This document shows positions 11,301-23,159 of a DNA stretch of 64,000 bases, piece after piece; position 1 is the stretch's first letter; each line of letters begins with the position of its first letter. The stretch comes from Cucumis sativus (taxonomy: Eukaryota > Streptophyta > Magnoliopsida > Cucurbitales > Cucurbitaceae), in assembly GCF_000004075.3 (NCBI RefSeq), contig NC_026660.2, forward strand, positions 10,292,001 through 10,356,000, given 5' to 3'. A model generated the notes under the pieces. The model had not been told where the DNA came from. It saw nothing but the letters and a program-made list of their open reading frames with translations, and searched no databases. A program made the position numbers and the translations under genes.

Positions 11301-13165
11301 AGAAAGAAAGAAAGAAAAGAAAATTAGAATGGGAATTTGATTTATTAATAAGTTGTCAAAGTTTTCACACTATTGGAGGATTTCTATTGGTTGTTGTGTT
11401 GCTTCGCTGTATAGTACTGTCACTATAGCACATCACCCTCTTCCCCACAAACCCTAATTCTTTTTTTCTTTTCTTTTCCTTCTTTTTTATAAAAAGAAAA
11501 AGAAAAATATATGTATTAGAATTTATAATATAAAATATAATTTTCCAAGTTTTCCTCGTATCATCATATCGCAGATCCCTTAACTAATAAAATAGAAAAA
11601 AAAAGAAAAAGAAAAAAAAACCATAGTTTTTGGATCATTATTTTTCCCTTTATATATAATAAATTTGTTCTTTTTAAATTTATTGTTTATTTTAACGTGG
11701 GGTTGGCTTAGAGTAATTCTTTTTAGGATCCAAATTATAATTAATTAAGCACAATGCTCCAAAGCTTATCTCTTCATTTTTGGACTTCTTTTTTCCCTTT
11801 TTTTCCTTTTACGTTTTTTGAGGGTCTAATAGAACCATTTTGTGTTTTCTTAATGCTTCTTTTATTATGTGATATATAGTTATATTATAAAAAAAAGTTC
11901 GGGAAGTAAAGATCGGAATTTTTATGGCCCATTCATTTCTTTTTATTTAATTTTAATTTTAAAACACTCATCCACATAGAAATTGTTTACTTTCTTTATC
12001 TACTCTTTTTATAATTGTTTTTAAAAAACAAAGTTAACTTTTTTAAAACTAAAAACTTGTTTTTTATTTTTTTAAAAAAAGTTAATCTAAGTATTCAAAT
12101 CTTGTTTTTAGAAGATGAAAAAATGGTTTCTTTTTTGAAAAAAATATTTTTTTAGGAAAACAATCCATTTTTATTTCATAGAAAAAACTAATAAAAATAA
12201 AAATTCATTACCTTTGATATATTTTGCTTTTTTTACAAATTTTCAAAAAATGAAAGGAAATATAAAAAAATCACTAGATGGGGCTTAATTTTTGTAAATG
12301 TGTGTGATGGTGTGTTTTTTGAATTTGTGATGATTTTCTTCTTATATTATCGTACTTTGTAGATGTCATGAAAAAGATATTAGGTCAAATAATTATGTTA
12401 GTTGAGCTATGTTTATTTCGATAAAAAAAAAAAAAAAAAACTTTCAACCAAATATTTTTTAAGTTCACTCGCTAACTAGCTAAATGTGTTTGTTTTATGA
12501 TATATAAGTGTTCAAAGGTTGAAACTAATTAATTGTGAGGGTTAAAAGTCTTACTTATGAAAAGTATATACTTTTATAAAATTTGATGAAGTATAACATC
12601 TATTAAAAAATGTTGCTTAGATTGAATCAATGACATATCCCAAAAGAAAGGGGAAAAATCAATGGCCACAAATTTCCTCTTCTTTTCATTTTTCTCTCTG
12701 GATATATAAATGATGAGACGCAATTTTGAAAAATCAAAGAATAATAATGACTTGTTTTATTTTTGGTTTAACTGGCCAGGTGAGATGTGAATTATTGTTG
12801 AGGTGAGTTTTTCTTTTTTTTTTTTCTTCTTTTTAAATTTATTTGGGGTGGAGCATTACAATTCAAAAATTAATAATATTAAGCAAATAATAATTAACAT
12901 TAAAAAAATCAATGGCCATTAATTACTTTTAAATTTTCATTTCCTCAAATATATTTGAGCATGTGGATTTGATTAAAAAGCACATGTTAAGATGGGGATT
13001 TTTAAAGTTTAAACTTTGTAACACATTTCAAAATAAATAAAAGTATTTGTTTTACCCTCTCTTCTCAATGTATGGGTTAGTTGTCAACATGATTATAATT
13101 CAATTGACATAGACTTTTGACCAAGAGATTAAATGTATAGATATTTGCTATTTCCAAACAAAAAC

Positions 13166-13250
13166 TTAGTTCAATTAACATTCGAGTATTCTAGTAACTT
13201 CAATGTTCGTGGTTTGAATTTTTCTTCCCTCAATTGCTATACTAAAAAAA
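13166..13250 (+). mobile_element. Degenerate tRNA-derived SINE-like fragment
   Basis: Contains a box A-like TTAGTTCAATTAAC at 13167-13180 and a box B-like TGGTTTGAATT at 13210-13220, followed by CTATACTAAAAAAA. This layout matches tRNA-related SINEs with an A tail. A second partial head, ATTCAATTGACATAG...GACCAAGAG, lies just upstream at 13097-13128. It is a different family from the elements at 4001 and 52036. No clear target duplication was found. Confidence 0.4.
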
Positions 13251-15002
13251 TATTTCACAACCAAAGATAACAAAAAGAAAAACTGCATGATTCACTAACA
13301 ATGTGCTAGTTATCATATTACATATTAAAGGCACATCACTAAGATTTGAGATCCATAACAAACTTCTCTAATCTTAGAGTCAAAATCCTAAATAACATGA
13401 GTTATGAGAACTCACTTTCATATAATGTAGATGGTTTGGGAAGCTAGTTCTACGAAAGTTGAATTACCATTTGCTTTCATGATTTGCAAAAACATAAAGA
13501 GAAATATGAATTTAAACCCTAAATTTTAAAATTTAGAGTTTAGATTGATATATTTTTTTTGGAGATGAAAGGAAGAGATGGAGGTATGAAATGGGAAATG
13601 GGTTTAAGGGTGTGTGGTGATTAAGATTAATTAAGAAAAGCAAACCACATGGTTAGCATGTGAAGATGTTTGGATTATATTCGATTGTGTCCTTAATTGC
13701 CATTCCACCACCTATACTTCAAAACTCAATTTACTCCTCACAAGATATATTCCAACTTTTAAGGTTTTCTTTTAAAAATCATTTAGTCTCTGCCTTTCAT
13801 ATAATTAATCTTCCCTTTATTAATTATTATTTTCTTTTTTTAATTAACTACATTTCCCCTCACTTTCTATCATCAATTTGAAACTTTTTAAATTAAAGTC
13901 AATACATTAGGTTTTTTCTTTTGTCAATTTCCAAAATAATAATAATAGTAACCAATTAAAGGGATGGATGAAGTGTTCATAAATTTCGTTTCTTTTAAAC
14001 TAAACAGAGAACTAAGTTGATTTTACTTTATGTTTTATTTTCTCCGAAAATTCATACTATAATTTTCATATGTTTTTTGAGAAAAACATTATTTTAGATC
14101 AAATTCTTTTTAAAAAATACTTTTTGAAATTGTTTTTTTTTCATTTAGGTTTCAAATTTTTATTTGGTTTTGATAAAATTGGTAGAAAGTGGAGAAAAGA
14201 AATGTAGATAAAACAAGACTTTTGTAATTTAAATTTCAAACTCAAAAATCAAATAGTTACTATATTTTCTTCCATTCATAACGAAGATAATCACTGAAAT
14301 AAAAATGATTCAAACAATATTAAACCACAAATAACGTTGAGGGTATGTTTTTTTTTTTACTGTGGATCGAAACTTCTAACCTTGAACCCAATATTTAATG
14401 TTAGATATGATATTAAGTTCGCCTTAATCAACTCACTAAAACTTTTAAGTTGAGTTCACAAATTCATCCCTCGTTGTTTCCTCCCTATTTAGTATCGATT
14501 TCTATTTGTTGAAATTTTTTTCATATATACTTCAAGCCCACAATTGAGAATGAGTATCGATTTAAACTCAAAACTAATAGTTATATCAAATTATACCTTA
14601 ATTCTCCTGAGGACAATGGAGGATTTAAATCAATAGAATTATAAAATCTAGTTAAAGGTATATCAATTTAAATGATTGTTTTTGAACTTGAGTTGACAAA
14701 ATTGATATAATTATTAATTTATAATTTATTTATTTTCAGGGTGAGTAGAGGCCTAAACAAGTTAGAGTTAAATCATGTGAAAATATGTTTACTACATTAT
14801 GTTTTGGTTGGTTTTCCTCAAGTTTCAAAATTGAAATTAAGAATGTAAAGATGTAGTGAATCTAGAAAAGTTTGAGTATAATAATGAGGGAGAAGAGGGT
14901 TGATTTAATTATAACAAATATAAGGGAGAAATTGGTATATATACAAAAATACTATTTCTATTTGGTTTTGTCATATTACCACTTACGATACACATGCATC
15001 TC

Positions 15003-15190
15003 AAATTTTTAATAATTGAATCTTATGTCTATTCAAATTTATGAATCTCTTACATAGAAAATAAAATTTTAATAATTCATATCTTATGTGTATTCAAATT
15101 TATGAATCTCTTATATATAAAAAAGAAATTTTAATAATTCATACCTTATTTGTATTCAAATTCATGAATCTCTTATAGAAAAAGAAATTT
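15003..15190. repeat. Three-copy tandem repeat, about 62 bp period
   Basis: The unit AATTTTAATAATTcataTCTTATGTGTATTC...AATTTATGAATCTCTTA recurs beginning near 15003, 15064 and 15126, with modest divergence between copies. It has no coding potential. Its origin is probably unequal exchange or slippage in AT-rich intergenic DNA. Confidence 0.8.
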
Positions 15191-18100
15191 TAATTTAAAC
15201 GAGTAAATTGTCAACAATATAAAACTTATTTCTTTTAATGTTTAAAATAATTTGTATGTAAATTACCTTTTTGCCTTCATAAATAAGTTAATAAATATGC
15301 ATTAAATGTAAAGCTAATAATGCGTATATAATGAAATATTGATATTTTTTTTCCAAATTAAAAAATAAGTTCATATCTCTATGCTTTGCTCACACAAATA
15401 ATATAATATTCTTTTAAAAAGTTCAAACAAATAATGAGTAAAAATAATTATGGAAGTTGAAAAAATTACAAGGTATAAATTCTAAAATTCTAATCTTTAT
15501 TTTTAAGAATCGATCGGATAAAAAGGTTGAATGCGTTATATTTCACGAATTTAATTACCTTTAGTTTAGTAGTAATTTTAAATAAAGTTTTTGAAACTAA
15601 TACGTTATATACCCAAAACTATATGTATTTTTTGTTAATTAAAATATCATTTTGGTTCCTATATTTTGAGCTTATTAGTATTGGTTCGTGGTAGTTACAT
15701 TTTTTACATTTGATTAACATTTATATTATAAAAATAAAAAATATGTATTTATATATAATTCTTCTTTACATGAAAATGATTCCAATTGTTTAATAAGTTT
15801 TAGTGAAAATAAAGTTTGAATGATGTGTTATGATTAAATGTTTTTTATTCGTAAGGTTTAGGGTAATTTGAGTGGTTAAAAAGGTATAGAGAAGGTGTAA
15901 GAAATCAAAATTAGTAATAATTAAGGAGTGATGAGTAGATATATAATAGAAAAATAAAGATTAGACTTTGATTGAAACTTTATTTACAACTCATTTTGAG
16001 ATAGCCAGTTAAATCGGTTAATGCGTAATGGCAATGGGTCGTCGTATGTGTGAGGGTGGGACCCTCACAAAGCTTTGAATAAAAGTAAAAATAAAATTGG
16101 TTCTTTAGGATTTGTATTTAAATAAATAAATAAATAAATAGAAAGAAAGAGAAGAAGAAGAAAGAAAGTGAGAGAGGGGACTGACAGATTCCTATCCACC
16201 CGAACCGGCGGGTCCATGTCCGTACATGTGGAGATGCCCACTTCAACGCTCCTTTCCAATCCCATCCCAATTCCCACCTGATTTCTTAGATTCTTCTTTC
16301 TCTTTCTTTTCTGTTTCAATTATCACCACTACACTATGCACTATGCACCATCCTAATGCTCTCTAACATTTTATTATCAGAAAAGACTCACCAAATCCAC
16401 CATACATCCAAACCACCCATCACCACTCATACAGGTAAAATTGTGAAAATTCAACGTAAAAATATTTTTGACAAATAGTTTTACTAAGTTTTATATCTTT
16501 AAATTTGTCACCGCTCACACTATTTGAACGTTTATTAAACATTTTATTTTAATTAAATGTAACATTTAATATGCCTTTTTTTTTCTCTCAACATCATCAT
16601 TATATTTAAAACAAAAAAATAAAAACCATTTTGATTAATATTAAGCTGATTTTAATATAATTGGGACCAATACAGAATTATGTGCCACTTTTACGCATAC
16701 TAAACTTTCTATTTGGATACTAAACTTCAACCGTCATATCAAAACTACAAATTATTCCACAATTTCTGAATAAAAATATAATATTGTTGTCTAGTTGTTT
16801 TGTCATAAAGAAGTGTCTTTTTTTTATCTTCAATGTATGACTCATCACATTCTCAACAAATTGTAGACCTATTCATATTTTGTATTTCTTACATGAGATA
16901 TTTGTGAAAATTTTAATTTAAACTTTTAAATATTACCTTGGAGACAATAAGTACATCAATTAAAACGTGTAACTGTGTCGATTAATTTTTTCAATAAAAA
17001 ACCTAGTTAAAATATACCATGCAAAATGTATAATTGTTTAAATTAAAATTATAAATCATCACGAGATTAAGTTAAGCAATTTAGATCCTTAATTAAAATT
17101 ACATTTGAAATTCGTCCATGCACCTCCACACCTTTTAACATGCCTAGAATTCTATATATAAATGTGAAATTCATAAAATGAATGGTTAGGGTTAATGGAT
17201 GAACATGTATAATTTATAGATTATAGTTCATAAAATTATATGTCTCATATAATGTAATTGATTAAAGATATAAATTGATATATTTGCAAAATTCTTTAAA
17301 GAAAAAAAGAAAGAATATTATACCAATATTAAGGGTGGGAGAAAAATGAATAATTGATTGGTTTTTTGTCTTGAAGTGGTAATTTAGTACATGGAAACAA
17401 AATGTAACGTGTTGGTTGGTGTATATATATATATATATGGTTGGTCGTCTCTTGTTTTGGATTTCATGGGAACTTAATTATGTTGTTCTATTATTTTATT
17501 TCTTTTTCTAAAAAAAAAAATACTTTCTTACTAGTTTAGTGTAAGGATTATTATTATTAAAAGAATGCAACAACATTAAGTTTTTATATAGTCATTAATC
17601 CTATTTTATATATCATAAGCGCAGAAAGTGATTGCCAAAATTAATTTTCTTTTATATCACAACTAATTAACACACACCCCACCAAGAACAAAAAAGAAAA
17701 GGGAAAAATACTTAGGACCAACATATTATAAATAATTTCAAGTTGGGGGATTAATAATATAGTGATGAATAAGAATGGGATTATTCTCTGATTCCTAAAA
17801 ATTAGGATAATTTTAAATACTAATTTCATCATCATTAACTTTGGTTTGGTTTGGACATGGTTAGGTGCACATGCTAGCTCTAAGGGAATCAGCATATCAA
17901 AATTTGGATTATTGAAGAGTGCCCATTCATACATCCTAGGTTCAAGCATATGTTAAAAATATTTTCTCCCCACTTTCTTGTTTCATATTTTATTACTTTC
18001 ACAGAAGCCACAGTGTTCGATTATTTCAGAATATTTTTAAATATAGTAAAATGAACTAAAATATTAAAAAATATAGCAAATTTTGATAGAAACAAATAAA

Positions 18101-21100
18101 CTTCTATTAGCATCTATTAGTGATGTTTATAGAGATATTGATAGAAGTATATATCGATCTTTGTTATTGATAGAATTTAAAATTTTGTTATATTTTATAA
18201 ATATTTCTTTCCCTTACAATTATTTTTCTTATTTAAACCCTTTTAAATAACTAGCACCTAAATAAGATCCGACAAATAAAGTTTATAAAAGAACCAAAAA
18301 TAAATAAATTTTAATCATTAGATTTAAATTTTCAGAATTAAAAATGTTACAATTTTATTAAATTTTGAGTTTAGTTTTGAAGTCAATATGCTTGATTTGA
18401 ATTTTTGTTTTGAGTTATAAATTTTTCTTCATTCACTTTCATTATTCAGTATTAATGTCTATTCATTTATTTAGAATTCTCATTGAAATTTATATTTTAA
18501 CTCTAACTTTTGTTATTTTAAGTTAATTAATTATTTGCCATTTACACTGAATAGTACATAAATTTAATTATAAATAAAAATCAAAATTAAAAGGGTAGAT
18601 ATCAAAACCTAAAGACAAAATTGAAACAATATACTCAAATCTCAAGAAAAAAGTTGAAACTTTTGAAATAGATAGAGATTGAAACTCAAACTGAAAATTT
18701 AAAGAGTAATTGCGTAAAAGAAAAAGAAAAGATAAATTGATTATCTTTTGGATATTAAAATGAAGTGTTGAAAAGGAATTTGGACTGGAACTAAAATATT
18801 GTTGAATTATATGTATGTCATTGAAACTATTTATTAAAACCCGTTGGAGATCGACATTTTTGTAATGATGGAGCATAGGGTAGGTGAAATTTTTGGGCAC
18901 GATAATCCCCAAACTAAGGTCGAAGTTATTTTCTACCTAATTACGTTTCATCAATATTATTTAAATATGTGATACATAGTTCTTTTTACTTTAGTCCAAT
19001 GTAAACAAAAATAATTTTCCATAAAGTTGAATGAAGTATATCAATAGCACACACATATGTGAGTGGTTGAAGTAACAAAAAAGCAAGATGGGGTTAGTTT
19101 TGAAGAAAGGTAAAGAAAAATAAAGCCTAAAGTTACGATATTATTAAAATTAATAATATGAAGCTACCATAATGTATGACTATGAAATTATACACAACAT
19201 TAACTTATAATATGGAGAATAGTAAATTCTTGTCACATGGGTCTAACAATCCCATGTGCTCCTTTAATTTTGCTACCTAGTACTACATGTTAATATATTG
19301 GTCGACCCACACAAATAAAATAAAATGTGGAATTACTTACCCACTTTTCATTTTTCATGCATGCTTTTAAATTATTTATAAGTTAAGAAACATTGATATT
19401 ATTGTTTTAAAGTTTAGGCTATGATACAAATTAGTGAATGTGACCGTTGCTTTTATGAGAGAGAGGAAGCATATCGAACTCAACTTTTTATTCTATGTAA
19501 GTTATTGCTCGTAAATGAATAAATATTGTACTCTCTCTTTATCATAATTTGAAGCAAGATTTTGTGAAGTTTTTTTTTTTTTTTTTCATATTTGATCATA
19601 TATATGTGTAATCGCTAACTATTTAATTAATTGATAAGATATTTATTTTAAAGTTTGCTTTATATTCAAATTATTTATAATACAAGGTTAACGATGAATA
19701 GTGATCAATTAATGTATGTAAAGAAATTAATTATAGTTAACCAAACTCTTGGCTGATTACAAATTTACTATTATAATTTATGTTAATTATTACATTTTTT
19801 TTAAAAAAAATAATAGATCAATGGTTGATTCACAAAATTTTGAAAACTTAATTCTCTACTTGCACTTCTTTCTACCAGCACATTGTTGAATTAGCTTTGG
19901 TTAGAACTTATAAGGTTAAATATTCATGTTTTTCGAGGATCAAAGGTTTGGATTCATCGTATCGTATTAAAAAAGAAAAAAAAGAAAGATTCAAATTTAG
20001 CTCTATGATAGTTGATATGATATTCTATGAAAAACCAAATGTTGATCGTTGTGTTAGAGATGATTATCCCCACTATCTTGAAAACAAAATTCAACGTAAC
20101 TTCAGTACTAAATCATATATATAACGGTTTTTTTTTTTCAAGATTAATACGACGTCCAATCCAAGCATGCATTCACACGAAGAGAAATGAAATAAAAAAA
20201 AATGGATGAACTTTTCCATAATTTTTTCCTAAAAACAGTTAGAGCTCTTAAAGCAAAAGTAAGATCGGTTTCAAAAAAACAAAAGCGGTTTTAGAATTAA
20301 TTGAAATCAATTTAGAATTGATCATCAATAATGAACAAACTTGTAGAATGAATTTCTAAGTGGTAATAATAAAAGCGTGTGTATCTTTTGTTTAGGTATG
20401 ATTCCCAACACCATCTTGTTTGAAGATTGGAAGTTCCATATCATGGCCTTGAAATTGTTGTGTGTAGTGAAAAAAAAAAAGTTAAACCTAATTACGATTT
20501 TCAAGGTAAATAGTTCATTTACCCATGTTAGGAAAGAAGAACATAGAAGTTAGGTTTGGGGTGGAGTGCCTACGAGTTTGCAAACTAATTTAAACCTAAT
20601 AGCTCATCTCTTGTCCTACTACGTTTCAAAATATATACCTTCTAAATTCATGGGGTTTTTAAAAATACATTTGATAGATAAATCTTTTTTTAAATAATCA
20701 TATAGCATTTTGAATTAAAAATAAGATGAGATATTTGTTTTTAAATGTGAAAAAAATAGGCATTGTGTGATTTTAATAGGCACCCAAAATGGGAACAGTT
20801 ATGCAAAAACTGAGACTTTTTTTCTTTAGATAATGTAAAACTGAGTTTTAAAAGGAAAGAAAGCAATCATATTAAATGTGGGCTACTCATTTATTAGGTT
20901 GAAATAACTTTGGTATGACCAAAAGATTACTAAAAGGAGTCTTTTAAAAAAGTGGAAGGAAAAATATTTATAAACGTAGGATCATGGGGTGAGTGAATCA
21001 TGGGCCAAATTCCATAGCCCACCGACACATGAGCCCATGAGCCCATGGACTATGCTTCCCGTCCCTGAATTATGGGCCCATCAGAAATATCCCATTTGGG

Positions 21101-21959
21101 GTTGGTTTTTCTTTCTCATCTAACAAGATAAATAGAAAAATATTTTTTTGCACCTGTCTTTTTTTCAACGATTTAAATTAATATTTTCTATAAATTTTCT
21201 ATTTTGTTACAAAACCATTATTGAGAGTAAAATTTAAAAAGTAGAATATAACACACTTCTCCTTGTATGAAGATGAACTCATATTTTACCTCAACCCAAG
21301 CTTTTCAACTTTTATAAAATAAATTTGCAAATTCACACTTATGCCCATGCCTAAACCCTCATTTCATCTATTGGTAGTCAGAAGTCACCTTCAATCATTG
21401 AGACTATAGTCACAACCTCATATTCCAATTCAATCATTGACACTAGTCGCAATGTCTTATCCTAATTACCTCATTACCATCCTTTGCAAACACAATTTAA
21501 CCTTACCATAAAAATCTTTATTCATCTCGAATTCAAGTCTTAAATTTATAATGAAATGGTTTAAATTTTAAATCTAATAAAATGTATAGAGATTTAGTTA
21601 GGGGTAAATGGACAATAAGTTAATTCTCTCCAATTTTTAAATAATTAACTATTACAAAAAAAAAAAGAGGCGTTTGCAAAATTAGCGAAAAAATATTATG
21701 ATAATAGAGTTCATGTCACTACATTTTCTAAATTGCAAGTAACAAATTTAAAAGCTGATAACTTTCTGATAACACAGTATAATATCATTAATTACTTGTC
21801 GTATTCTCAATATAGAAAAAAATATGTATTATAGACTGTTTTTTTTTTTTTTCTAAATGTTTAGTCATACTATTAAACAAAAAAATTCAGCCAATTAAAT
21901 TCTACCACGTCATCACAATAAAATTGTGATGATTATAATTTGATTGGATTTTGAATAGT

Positions 21960-22460
21960 CAAGTTTTCTCATATCTAACCCAATGCAAGCCCGTGATGAA
22001 AAATCGGGCCAAACTAGGGGGTTCGAGCCCGCCAAGAAATGTGTCCAAGTCTAAGCTCAAACTCAACATACAAATGAGCCCAAGCTCAAGTCCAACGGGC
22101 AAATGGGCCTAAACTCACCTAAAGCCCATGAAGTTTCTCTATAAATGAAGACACATTTCTCACTCATTTAAAGGGTCTTTTGTTGAAGTAATAATTGAAG
22201 CTCTCAATATTGGAAGATTAAAAAGTTTTAAGTTTTAATTTGTATTAGATCAAAAAGTTCCAAGTTACTCTAAGTTTTAACTTGTATTAGACACAAAACT
22301 CTAAGTTTTAACTTGTATTAGAGAAAAAACATCAAAACAATAAATACTAGAGATTGTATTCACAATATTCATCAATATATCAAAGTTTAATTTCACGAAT
22401 TACATTTCTTTCGAAATCTTGTGTGAATGTATGCAATTTTCTAAGAGAAAATCCTATTCC
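21960..22460 (+). mobile_element. LTR-like retrotransposon fragment
   Basis: The layout resembles the U3-R part of a plant LTR. A GC-richer block with several GCCCAAG/GGGCC motifs (22000-22130) leads to a TATA box CTATAAATGAAG at 22139-22150 and then a short leader, CATTTCTCACTCATTTAAAGGG. A repeated segment follows. No paired LTR, primer-binding site or gag-pol frame is seen nearby, so at best this is a solo or broken LTR. Both ends are uncertain. Confidence 0.4.
22229..22330. repeat. Short tandem repeat inside the LTR-like fragment
   Basis: Three imperfect units with the core AGTTTTAACTTGTATTAGA start near 22230, 22272 and 22302. They lie just after the candidate transcription start of the LTR-like element. 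Confidence 0.75.
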
Positions 22461-23128
22461 TACAACCTATTATCAAATTAAACAAAAAATAGTAGATCAC
22501 ATTCAACGTAGGCTCTTCGCTATAAATCTTATTAAATTTTTTTTGTTTGAACATTCTTTCAAATACAACTCTGTTTAAATTTTATTTTGTTCATTTTTCT
22601 AAACGCCAAATATCCATAGTTAGGAGAATGCATTCCTTATTTTGGGATAGGAATTTGGTTTGAATTGTTTTCATTGAACTTTTAAATTGTTATACCTTAA
22701 TTAATTTAAATACTTTTATATTACATTTGATAACTGTATATACATGTGTGTAGATTTTCTGAAATGACGTTAATATTATGATCTTTTATCAAAACAATAT
22801 AATGTAAAAGAGAGTGTTAGTTCATTTGCATAATTTGAATTAAATATATTTATTAGTTTAATGTTTTTTATACCACTTCAAATTTATTTTTCTCTGCTCT
22901 TTTTCCTTCAAAATATTTCATTTTCAATTTATCTGTATTACATCTATATATTTTAGAGTATACATTTTAAACCTGATGGTTGTGGAAGTAGAAGTTGTAA
23001 ACTTCCATCCATGTTTGGTCGGAGTTGGTAGTCGTCAATCTTATATATAAAACATAACAAAATTTTAGATTTTATCAATTATGGACGTGTTTATAGTCGA
23101 TAAAATTCGAATTTTTTTTTTTATCTTT

Positions 23129-23136
23129 TATAAATA
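23129..23136 (+). promoter_or_regulatory. TATA box of the SnRK1 beta-3 gene
   Basis: TATAAATA, about 30 bases upstream of a purine-rich then pyrimidine-rich leader. This would put the transcript start near 23160. The position fits the first non-coding exon described with the gene. Confidence 0.55.
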
Positions 23137-23159
23137 TTTTGGGAAAAAAGAAAGAAAGA

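Larger units (their letters stand above)
11350..23100. other. Gene-poor region of nearly 12 kb
   Basis: Very AT-rich with many A and T tracts; I recognise no protein-coding gene. Exceptions are listed separately: a SINE-like fragment (13166-13250), a three-unit tandem repeat (15003-15190), a TGGGCC motif cluster (21001-21080) and an LTR-like fragment (about 21960-22460). A GC-richer patch at 16180-16290 contains CGAACCGGCGGGTCC and may be a promoter or a relic; its 84-codon minus-strand frame ends in a hydrophobic, low-complexity tail and is not convincing. Confidence 0.5.

Noticed and set aside
16065..16319. 84-codon minus-strand frame over a GC-richer patch
   Set aside because: Basic start and low-complexity hydrophobic end; no family resemblance.
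22015..22035. Box B-like GGTTCGAGCCC, considered as a tRNA gene
   Set aside because: No box A at the right spacing and no cloverleaf arms; it lies inside the LTR-like fragment.
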